DNA from: CAYSDH01 sp964429805
Lineage (GTDB): Bacteria > Bacteroidota > Bacteroidia > Flavobacteriales_D > JABDKJ01
DNA: 5,876 nucleotides
NCBI GenBank assembly: GCA_964429805.1
Contig: CAYSDH010000115.1
Span: 1-5,876 of the forward strand
Direction of reading: 5' to 3'
The position numbers were made by a program, and so were the translations under genes. The notes beneath the pieces were generated by a model. The model saw only the letters and a list, made by a program, of their open reading frames with translations. It was not told where the DNA came from and searched no databases. Of this stretch, positions 1 through 5,637 are shown one piece after another; the stretch's first letter is position 1; the number at the start of each line of letters is the position of its first letter.

Positions 1-1
1 T

Positions 2-247
2 AATAACGCTGACTTGGGTCTTGTTGATGTTAGAAAACATTTTTCTGACTACCAGCTAGAGATTTATAACCGTTGGGGTAAATCTGTGTTCACCGGTGAC
101 TTGGGCAGCCCTTTCTGGTCAGGAGAGTTGGATGCCTCAGAGGCCCCAGAAGGCACGTACTTTTATGTCTTGAGATACACCAAAGCGTGTTCATTGCTCG
201 ATGCAGAAACTGAGCAAGTAAACGGGACCTTTACTTTGTTGAGGTGA
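2..247 (+). CDS. C-terminal end of a secreted protein with a gliding-motility-associated (CHU_C-type) T9SS type B sorting domain; 5' truncated by the window
   Basis: The reading frame is open from the first full codon at position 2, so the true start lies upstream of the window. About 81 residues are visible. They carry the hallmarks of the gliding motility-associated C-terminal domain (CHU_C, type B T9SS sorting domain): an IYNRWGKSVF strand pair, then W-S-G, then APEGTYFYVLRY, and a final NGTFTLLR strand directly before the stop. In this family the domain sits at the extreme C terminus of large, often multidomain secreted or adhesive proteins, and directs export through the type IX system across the outer membrane of Bacteroidota. 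The ending at LLR is the normal end of the domain, so the 3' end is intact. What the mature protein does cannot be told from this fragment. Domain identity is secure. Cell-surface or extracellular location is inferred from the family. Confidence 0.85.
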   Translation, partial: NNADLGLVDVRKHFSDYQLEIYNRWGKSVFTGDLGSPFWSGELDASEAPEGTYFYVLRYTKACSLLDAETEQVNGTFTLLR

Positions 248-350
248 GTGTTTTTTTACAACACTTCAGCAAGCGAACGGATGTTGGAGTGCTGGCGACA
301 TAGGGTTCTTTACCTACCGTCATTTAAACAGTGTGGAGTATTTCTAAAAA

Positions 351-396
351 TGGCCGTCTGTCTAAAAGGTACGTGACAAAGGGGACAGGTAGGCCA
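351..396 (+). other. Imperfect hairpin in the intergenic region before the membrane-protein operon
   Basis: TGGCC at 351-355 pairs with GGCCA at 392-396. After a 2x3 internal loop, CTGTC at 358-362 pairs with GACAG at 384-388, leaving a loop of about 20 bases. No T tract follows the right arm, so it is not a standard terminator. It lies about 65 bases upstream of the start codon at 463. If transcription starts at the TAnnTTTG box (450-457), this structure is not in the message. It could be an operator, an RNA structure from another promoter, or chance. The rest of 248-462 shows no coding potential that I can support. Confidence 0.25.
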
Positions 397-449
397 ACCA
401 GCTGACCGTTTTGTTTGAGGTGACACCATTTATCAGAATCTGAATTTGG

Positions 450-457
450 TACCTTTG
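450..457 (+). promoter_or_regulatory. Candidate Bacteroidota -7 promoter element TAnnTTTG
   Basis: The sequence TACCTTTG matches the Bacteroidota -7 consensus TAnnTTTG exactly and ends only 5 bases before the ATG at 463. No good TTG or TTTG partner is seen at the usual distance upstream: TTTG occurs at 410-413 and 414-417, which is too far, and only TTTA is present at 429-432. If the element is used, transcription would start at or next to the start codon, giving a leaderless or nearly leaderless message. An 8-base pattern with two free positions can also occur by chance. Confidence 0.35.
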
Positions 458-462
458 AGACG

Positions 463-1308
463 ATGCTTGGTCGTTTAAAAAACTCTTTACTGATTAACGC
501 GGTGCTGCTCTTTGTTCCTGTCTATGTCCTTATGGCAGTGGCTGGAGATAGTCATAGGCATAAGGAGATATATCCCTTTTTCAGCTGGTCTTTGTTTTCT
601 AAAATTCCAGGCAAGATGAACATGCCTACTGTTGAGGTTGTGTCTGTAGATGGTAAGAAGTTAGATAAGCCAATTGATGTGGTATTTGCCCCTGAGTATC
701 TCCAGGTGAAGAAAATGAAAGCCGTCAGTCTGATTTACAAATGGTCTGGCGCACGACTCAAAGATCCAGTCTCAGCATATGAAATTCGTAGGTTGCTCCA
801 AGACAAAGTACTGACACAAAATGTGACTGAGTATCGGCTCTGTGCAACAGTCTATGAGCCTGCCCAGCGATACCGTGACGGTGCTTTAATCAGCAAAGAA
901 GTGATAGAAGGGTATTACAAAGTGGCTCCAAGTGCTACGAAAGTCATCAAACAAGGCAACGGGTGGTTGTATGATGGGATTACTTATCCGCTTTATAAAG
1001 GCACCTTAGAGTCCGAATTTCTTAAGCCCACCACTAAAAAAGGGCTCACGGTAGTCCAGGGCTTTGCTTTTGATAAAGTCGAGAAGACCCTTCCAGATAG
1101 CGTGTGGGTGCTTCACAATGGAATTAAATGCGAGGACCAACTTGACGGGATGATTCGTCAAGACCTTGTCAGTCGTTATAACGACAAAACAATACGTAAA
1201 TCGGGTTTTTCAGGAGTCTTTGATTTAGACTCTTTTCAAGAAGCTGATTTTTCGAGTCTTGTATTCTTCAATGGCCATGTTGCTGAAATGACAATGCGTA
1301 CACCATGA
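463..1308 (+). CDS. Membrane-anchored protein of unknown function, operon partner of the HTTM-DCC protein
   Basis: I do not recognise a named family for this 281-residue protein. Residues 8-27 form one hydrophobic segment (LLINAVLLFVPVYVLMAVAG) after a short basic N terminus, so it is probably a single-pass membrane anchor or uncleaved signal. A short aromatic motif, EIYPFFSWSLFS (35-46), follows. The remainder is hydrophilic and mixed alpha/beta. Residues about 195-275 carry a pattern I associate with small beta-sandwich modules on membrane proteins: G-F-A-F, then VWVLHNG, then R232-x-D-L and S-G-F (247-249). The ATG at 463 is the only usable start: the frame has a stop at 421-423, there is no start codon between, and the next in-frame ATG (532) would remove the anchor. 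The gene ends in an ATGA overlap with the HTTM-DCC gene, so the two are very likely co-translated and act together. The function itself is unknown. Confidence 0.8.
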   Translation: MLGRLKNSLLINAVLLFVPVYVLMAVAGDSHRHKEIYPFFSWSLFSKIPGKMNMPTVEVVSVDGKKLDKPIDVVFAPEYLQVKKMKAVSLIYKWSGARLKDPVSAYEIRRLLQDKVLTQNVTEYRLCATVYEPAQRYRDGALISKEVIEGYYKVAPSATKVIKQGNGWLYDGITYPLYKGTLESEFLKPTTKKGLTVVQGFAFDKVEKTLPDSVWVLHNGIKCEDQLDGMIRQDLVSRYNDKTIRKSGFSGVFDLDSFQEADFSSLVFFNGHVAEMTMRTP

Positions 1309-2669
1309 GCTTGATGTACAAAAAGATTTTCTCTCATGTTTTTTGGAAGCATGCATTTGGACTCGATGGCTCCTTGTTTAAAGACTTGGACATGGACAAG
1401 GCTCATGGTTATGCCCAGCTCATTGTTCGGGTATTTTACTTTTCGCTTTTCATGGCGGCCTACTCTACGATACGAGGACTTGGTGCTGCCTCCAGTAGCA
1501 ATGTTGTAGATCCTTTATGGCCAATTCAGTGGGTGAGCGATCTCGGATTAAACAACGAAATTTTCACCATCATCCAAGTCCTTTTTATCAGTGCCAGTCT
1601 ATTGGCTTTTATTGTGCCGCAGTTTAGGTTGGTTCGCATATTGGTGACCATTTCATTGCTATGTTATTCGGCTTACACCAACTCGTTTGGCAAAGTAGAT
1701 CACGGTTGGCATTTGTATTTATGGGTGTCTTTCGCCTTTGTGTTTCTTCCTAATCGAAAAGCCAGTGAGAAAGCTTTACGCTACCTCATGACTTTTGTTT
1801 TCGCTCAGTTCATTGTACTGTTTAGCTATACGATGAGCGGTTTTTGGAAACTGCTTTATGGCCTCATGCAATGGCGTGGAGGCGAGACAAGTATTTTCTC
1901 ACTCGACTCGCTCTCCAATCAAGTGGCCCAGCGTTTGATTCAGACCAACAGTGAAAGCGTCATAGGCGATTTTATCGTCCAAAATGAATGGCCAGGTTTC
2001 ATCATGCTGCTCTCTGCAGTATTCTTAGAGTTATTCAGCGTGTTGATTCTTTTTAGATCGAGGCTGCATCAAGTATGGGGACTGTCTCTCATACTGATGC
2101 ACACGGGCATCTATTTAGCCATGACCATTTCGTTCTACAATTCCATAGTGGTTGTTGGGCTTTTATTTGTGCTGAGTCCATTTGCTGTGCATAGGCCATT
2201 TGTCACAAAACACACACTAGCTGATTTGCCTTTGATTGGCAATTTGTTTTTAATGCTCGGTCTATTCAAGTCACCCTCGCCAGCCATTCTTTTTTACGAT
2301 GCAGAATGCGGGGTGTGCAGCAGCTTTGTCCAGTTGCTATTGAGAAAAGGGAAGGTCAAAAACATGCGTTTCGCACCTATAGGTGGTCAAGTGTATCAAG
2401 AAAAAATAGGAGCCAATAGCAGCATGCCACACTTTGATAGCATAGTTTACTTCAGTGAATCAAACTCAGAAGCTCACATGCATAGTCGAGCGATAGCCTT
2501 GGCTCTTTCTCATTCTGCTGCGCCTTATAAATGGGGAGCCCTCATGTTGTTTATTCCTCGCGAAATTGCAGATGTCGGTTACAACCTCTTTGCTCGGGTG
2601 CGCAAGCGCATTTTTGGAGAGCAATGCATGTTATTGAGTGATTCAGAACAGGCTCTTTTTTTAAGTTAA
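1305..2669 (+). CDS. HTTM-like polytopic membrane protein fused to a C-terminal DCC1-like thiol-disulfide oxidoreductase domain
   Basis: The 454-residue product has two parts. Residues about 36-297 hold roughly eight hydrophobic segments (near 36-54, 86-105, 110-127, 136-149, 157-179, 230-250, 257-275 and 279-297). Their spacing and the aromatic, basic loops resemble the HTTM family, distant bacterial relatives of vitamin K-dependent gamma-carboxylase. Residues about 327-454 form a DCC (DUF393) domain: a hydrophobic strand ILFYDAECGVC gives D332 and the redox pair C335-x-x-C338, and the typical tail contains YNLFARVRKRIFG and a further Cys at 441. DCC proteins are predicted thioredoxin-like oxidoreductases. 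The fusion puts this chemistry on a membrane platform, probably the inner membrane. The start overlaps the upstream stop as ATGA; a second ATG lies at 1314, and I chose 1305 because of the overlap. Carboxylase activity is not implied. The substrate is unknown. Domain calls come from pattern recognition. Confidence 0.82.
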   Translation: MSLMYKKIFSHVFWKHAFGLDGSLFKDLDMDKAHGYAQLIVRVFYFSLFMAAYSTIRGLGAASSSNVVDPLWPIQWVSDLGLNNEIFTIIQVLFISASLLAFIVPQFRLVRILVTISLLCYSAYTNSFGKVDHGWHLYLWVSFAFVFLPNRKASEKALRYLMTFVFAQFIVLFSYTMSGFWKLLYGLMQWRGGETSIFSLDSLSNQVAQRLIQTNSESVIGDFIVQNEWPGFIMLLSAVFLELFSVLILFRSRLHQVWGLSLILMHTGIYLAMTISFYNSIVVVGLLFVLSPFAVHRPFVTKHTLADLPLIGNLFLMLGLFKSPSPAILFYDAECGVCSSFVQLLLRKGKVKNMRFAPIGGQVYQEKIGANSSMPHFDSIVYFSESNSEAHMHSRAIALALSHSAAPYKWGALMLFIPREIADVGYNLFARVRKRIFGEQCMLLSDSEQALFLS

Positions 2670-2744
2670 CAGGTATTACAAACTAACGCAACACTGTTCT
2701 GCAGTTATCTGAGAGTATGCCTATTCAATAATCTTAGGCCTTAA

Positions 2745-2782
2745 TTGAGGTTTGCTAGTTGAGCCTCAAAAAGCTCAATTTT
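2745..2782 (+). terminator. Candidate terminator hairpin after the two-gene operon, with an overlapping alternative stem
   Basis: About 90 bases after the stop at 2669, AGTTGAGC (2757-2764) can pair with GCTCAATT (2773-2780). This is an 8-base-pair stem with one G-U pair and an 8-base loop, and it runs into TTTT at 2779-2782. This fits a weak intrinsic terminator for the membrane-protein operon. A second stem, TTGAGG (2745-2750) with CCTCAA (2764-2769), overlaps it, so the two cannot form together. The T run is short and half of it belongs to the stem, so termination efficiency is doubtful. The rest of 2670-2887 holds other short dyads, such as CGAT/ATCG at 2783-2793, and no gene. Confidence 0.4.
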
Positions 2783-2887
2783 CGATAGCATCGGCTCTTA
2801 AAGCTCATATAAGACATTTGTATTACGCCAATTATCCTTTGACATGCAGCCATTGAATAATACAGTCTTTGTCAATATCTTCGATTC

Positions 2888-4594
2888 ATGCAACAATTCA
2901 ACTTCAAGTCAACGGTCTCATTGTTTTGCCTTCTCGCGTGTGCTGCTAGTGTCCGCGCACAAGGCTTGAGTGTGAACTTTGCCAGCTACATTCCAAACAC
3001 ATCATTATATGCCAGAGACATACATACAGACTGTCAGGGAAATGTAATTGTAGTAGGAGGCACTGCTGATGCCAATTTCACCTGTACTCCAGGCACCGCC
3101 AGCAGCGCATATAATGGAGGAGATAGTGATGTCTGGGTAATGAAGATGGATTCACTGGGCAACACCTTGTGGCAGACGCTGCTCGGAGGTCCGTTTTATG
3201 ATCGTGCCTACGCTGTAGAGGTCGATGATGATGGTTTTATATACGTGGCTGGTCGCGCAGACGATGGCTTTCCGGTTACGTCCTGTGCCTTTCAACAAAC
3301 TTTTGGAGGAGACGATAACCCTAACGGACTCTATGGCCCGCAAGACGGGTTTATTACTAAGATGACACCAGACGGAAACATCATCTGGTCGAGCTTTCTA
3401 GGAGGTGATGGCCCAGACATTATTCGCGATTTTGATATTGACACCCAAGGAAATGTCTATGCGGGTTTTGCTGGGGCTAATCCAATCTATCCGCATATCA
3501 CATCTGATGCTGTGCAAGGAATTGGCTCCACGAGTTCGACAACTAATACCGGCCTCGTCAAAATTTCTTCAGACGGTCAAGAGGTACTTTATGGAACGTT
3601 TATCACAGATGGAAGCAACACGTCAGGTGTGCCAGCTGTTCGAGTGAAAGGTGGACACGTTTTTTTAATGTCCAGTGTTCAAGGTCCAGGTGCGCCAGTG
3701 ACAGCAGGTGCGTATCAAACTACTCATGCTGGGGCAGAAGACATCGTACTTACGAAGTTAGATTTAGATGGAGGCTTGATTTTCTGCACCTATTTGGGGG
3801 GCAGTGGAGGAGAAGGAATTGAGACACACACCATCGAGGTAGATGATCTAGGTAGAACAGTGCTGGCGACCATCACAAATTCCACTGATTTTCCGGTGAC
3901 TACAGGTGCTTATCAGACTTCCTCAAGTGGAGGGTCTTCAGAAGGTTTTGTCAGCATACTAAGTGTTGACGGATCTACGCTGGTACACTCCACATATTTT
4001 GGCGGTTCAAATCATGACGAATTTGAAGGCATTGCCATAGATGACTTGGGTCGAATTTATGTGACGGGCAATACTCGCTCTACGGACATGCCTGTGACGA
4101 CAGATGCCTACCAAGGAACACATGTCAATCAAAATGACGGTTTGTTGGCAGTCTTTTCAGCCGACCTGTCGACATTGGAATACTCAACTTATTGGGGAGG
4201 GAATAATCTCGACCTCTTGCGTTGCGGTCATGTCGATCCTTTGGGCAGGTTGTTCATTGCTGGAGGTACGCGCTCTGGTAATCTCCCCATTCAGAATGCG
4301 CAGCATCCAACGCTCACTCCTCCGCTTACTTCGATGATTATGTCTGTGCAGATAGGTCCATCACAATCCCCAGATCCTAATTGTAACATAGCCACCTCCT
4401 TCCTAGACCCATGCCTCGATTGTCCCACTGACATCAACGGAGACGGCAGCACAGACATCAACGATTTCCTATTGTTAAACACCGCTTTCGGACAGTCCTG
4501 TGCATCATGTCCAGAAGATATTGACGCCAATGGTGTTGTTGATGTGAGTGATTTCTTAGCATTCAACTCACATTTTGGACTGCCTTGTGATTGA
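2888..4594 (+). CDS. Exported seven-repeat SBBP beta-propeller protein with a C-terminal dockerin-like calcium-binding pair
   Basis: This 568-residue protein begins with an export signal (1-24). Cleavage is probably at VRA|Q by signal peptidase I; LLAC (15-18) also resembles a lipobox. Seven degenerate repeats follow, starting near residues 29, 95, 167, 235, 299, 367 and 432. Each carries an S-T-Y-x-G-G type strand, a D-x-x-G-x-I-Y-V-x-G strand and often an FPVT motif, as at 335-338. This is the SBBP (seven-bladed beta-propeller) repeat pattern, and seven copies would close one propeller. After a linker, residues 512-567 hold two dockerin-like EF-hand loops: D515, N517, D519, S521, D523 and D526, then D544, D546, N548, D552 and D555. 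Each is framed by a C-x25-C pair (512/538 and 541/567). There is no catalytic motif and no T9SS tail. A binding or structural role at the cell surface is inferred. The gene has its own 218-base upstream region, so it is probably transcribed alone. Confidence 0.87.
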   Translation: MQQFNFKSTVSLFCLLACAASVRAQGLSVNFASYIPNTSLYARDIHTDCQGNVIVVGGTADANFTCTPGTASSAYNGGDSDVWVMKMDSLGNTLWQTLLGGPFYDRAYAVEVDDDGFIYVAGRADDGFPVTSCAFQQTFGGDDNPNGLYGPQDGFITKMTPDGNIIWSSFLGGDGPDIIRDFDIDTQGNVYAGFAGANPIYPHITSDAVQGIGSTSSTTNTGLVKISSDGQEVLYGTFITDGSNTSGVPAVRVKGGHVFLMSSVQGPGAPVTAGAYQTTHAGAEDIVLTKLDLDGGLIFCTYLGGSGGEGIETHTIEVDDLGRTVLATITNSTDFPVTTGAYQTSSSGGSSEGFVSILSVDGSTLVHSTYFGGSNHDEFEGIAIDDLGRIYVTGNTRSTDMPVTTDAYQGTHVNQNDGLLAVFSADLSTLEYSTYWGGNNLDLLRCGHVDPLGRLFIAGGTRSGNLPIQNAQHPTLTPPLTSMIMSVQIGPSQSPDPNCNIATSFLDPCLDCPTDINGDGSTDINDFLLLNTAFGQSCASCPEDIDANGVVDVSDFLAFNSHFGLPCD

Positions 4595-4623
4595 CTTTTT
4601 TAAGACTAGTCGATTTCTTTTTA

Positions 4624-4647
4624 ACGGATTAACGTGCTAAATCCCCT
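4624..4647 (+). repeat. Left terminal inverted repeat of the IS1595-family element
   Basis: Reading inward, the outer 11 bases ACGGATTAACG match the right end perfectly. Seven mostly mismatched bases follow, then TCCCCT, which also matches. The blocky pattern suggests an outer cleavage site and an inner transposase-binding block, which is usual for IS ends, though that role is inferred. Confidence 0.72.
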
Positions 4648-4682
4648 AGGACGTAAATAGCTTACGAAGTACCCGTATTTCT

Positions 4683-4709
4683 TCGCTGTTGAACAAAGAA
4701 TAACAGCGA
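4683..4709 (+). promoter_or_regulatory. Hairpin over the transposase start codon
   Basis: TCGCTGTT (4683-4690) is the exact reverse complement of AACAGCGA (4702-4709). This gives an 8-base-pair stem and an 11-base loop, and the last base of the right arm is the A of the start codon. In RNA this would cover the initiation region. In some other IS elements, such as IS10 and IS50, comparable structures block translation from transcripts that enter from outside. That role here is an inference from position and stem quality. Confidence 0.5.
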
Positions 4710-5632
4710 TGAAAAAGAGAAAGAAGAAAAGAGAATGCTTCACAGATTTCATGATAAGATTTTCAACTGATCAGAAGTGTCTTGAGCACTTGGTGGCACT
4801 CAAGTGGGAGGGCGGTTACCTCTGTCGTAAATGCGGACATGACCAGTATGTAAAGGGTCGTAGATGGCACAATAGGAAGTGTCAGCATTGCAAATACGAT
4901 GAGTCAGCTACAGCTCACACTTTATTCCACAAAGTGAAGTTCCCCCTGACCAAAGCCTTCGGAATCACCTATCAGGTCAGTACGATGAAGAAGTGTATGT
5001 CCAGTTGCGAGTTGTCCTTCCAGTGGGATATTCATCAAGAGACAGCCTGGTACTTCAAGCGGAAAGCCCAACAGGCGATGAGCCTTGGAGATAGACCACT
5101 GCTAGAGTTCAATGTCGAAGTGGATGAAACGGTGATAGGTGGCAGAGAGAGTGGGAAACCCGGACGCAGTCACGGCAAAAAGAAAAAAGTACTGGTCGGT
5201 ATAGAAGTCGAATATCCTGAAGGAGACGGGGCGGCCAAGATCAAGAGAGCCTCAGCAGTGGTGATCGATGACTACAGCGCTGAATCGCTCGGCAAGGGCA
5301 TCAATGAGATCGTAGACGAAGATGCTCTTGTGACAACAGATGGATGGGGAGCATACCAAAAGGCCACAGGAGGTCGGATGCACATGAGCTTCCCCTCAGA
5401 AGATGGAGAGAACTTCAAACTGCTCCACTGGCATATCTTCAATATCAAGAACTGGGTCAGAGGAATACACCATTGGGTATCGAGTGAGCACATGCAGACT
5501 TATCTCGATGAATTCCACTATCGCTTTAACAGGAGGAACAGTCGATTGAGCAATGTGCATAGTGTGCTGAAAAGGATGGTGAAATCTGAGTGGGAACCAA
5601 GGGTGGCACTAGCAGGGGACGTATGGCGTTAA
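4709..5632 (+). CDS. IS1595-family (ISXO2-like) transposase
   Basis: The 307-residue protein has the two-part structure of IS1595-family transposases. A very basic N terminus (KKRKKKR) leads into a zinc ribbon with C39-x2-C42 and C58-x2-C61, as in the family's zinc-binding domain, followed by a helical DNA-binding region up to about residue 125. The catalytic DDE/DDN core follows: D139 in VEVDET, D211 in TTDGWGAY, then the H242-x2-N245 region with KNWVRGIHH, and E268 in YLDEFHYRFNRR, the family signature. Which late residue (N245 or E268) completes the metal site depends on the subgroup, and I cannot settle that. The ATG at 4709 is the first start codon after an in-frame stop at 4658-4660. 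The length fits a full protein, and no frameshift or missing core residue is seen, so it may be active. The last residues and the TAA lie inside the right terminal repeat. Translation is probably limited by the start-codon hairpin. Confidence 0.92.
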   Translation: MKKRKKKRECFTDFMIRFSTDQKCLEHLVALKWEGGYLCRKCGHDQYVKGRRWHNRKCQHCKYDESATAHTLFHKVKFPLTKAFGITYQVSTMKKCMSSCELSFQWDIHQETAWYFKRKAQQAMSLGDRPLLEFNVEVDETVIGGRESGKPGRSHGKKKKVLVGIEVEYPEGDGAAKIKRASAVVIDDYSAESLGKGINEIVDEDALVTTDGWGAYQKATGGRMHMSFPSEDGENFKLLHWHIFNIKNWVRGIHHWVSSEHMQTYLDEFHYRFNRRNSRLSNVHSVLKRMVKSEWEPRVALAGDVWR

Positions 5633-5637
5633 TCCGT
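5614..5637 (-). repeat. Right terminal inverted repeat of the IS1595-family element
   Basis: This is the reverse-complement partner of the left end: CGTTAATCCGT at 5627-5637 is exact, and AGGGGA at 5614-5619 matches the inner block. The transposase stop codon (5630-5632) falls within it, so the final codons of the gene double as the IS end. Confidence 0.72.

Larger units (their letters stand above)
4624..5637 (+). mobile_element. IS1595-family insertion sequence, about 1,014 bp
   Basis: The boundaries are set by an exact 11-base inverted repeat, ACGGATTAACG at 4624-4634 and its reverse complement at 5627-5637, which encloses one transposase gene. The similarity continues inward as a second matching block (TCCCCT), giving 19 of 24 matching positions. 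Length and single-gene layout fit the IS1595 family, which normally makes 8-base target duplications. Here the 8 bases outside each end differ (TCTTTTTA on the left, AGATATGT on the right), so no duplication is seen. The element may be old, rearranged, or joined to new DNA by a deletion. The left end lies 29 bases after the stop of the propeller gene. The right end abuts a broken gene fragment. Confidence 0.75.

Noticed and set aside
247..265. Dyad AGTGTT/AACACT right after the first gene, as a possible terminator
   Set aside because: The T run lies in the loop and not after the right arm on either strand, so it does not have terminator form.
2817..2871. Promoter of the propeller gene (TTTG at 2817-2820, TATCCTTTG at 2833-2841, AGTCTTTG at 2864-2871)
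   Set aside because: None matches TAnnTTTG exactly. The best one has one extra base, and the spacing to any upstream TTTG is wrong.
3152..3343. Minus-strand ORF of 63 codons inside the propeller gene
   Set aside because: It lies wholly within a well-supported repeat protein gene, has no recognisable domain, and is explained by the repeat coding on the other strand.
4291..4566. Minus-strand ORF of 91 codons over the dockerin-like region
   Set aside because: The + strand encodes clear calcium-loop motifs here; the minus-strand product is unlike any known domain and has no separate context.
4604..4611. Palindrome GACTAGTC and nearby CCTAGG (4645-4650) as regulatory sites
   Set aside because: Perfect short palindromes with no loop, no repeats nearby and no fit to a known operator; expected by chance.
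4652..4666. Short dyad CGTAA/TTACG inside the left part of the IS
   Set aside because: Only five base pairs, with no T run and no link to a start codon; too weak to call.
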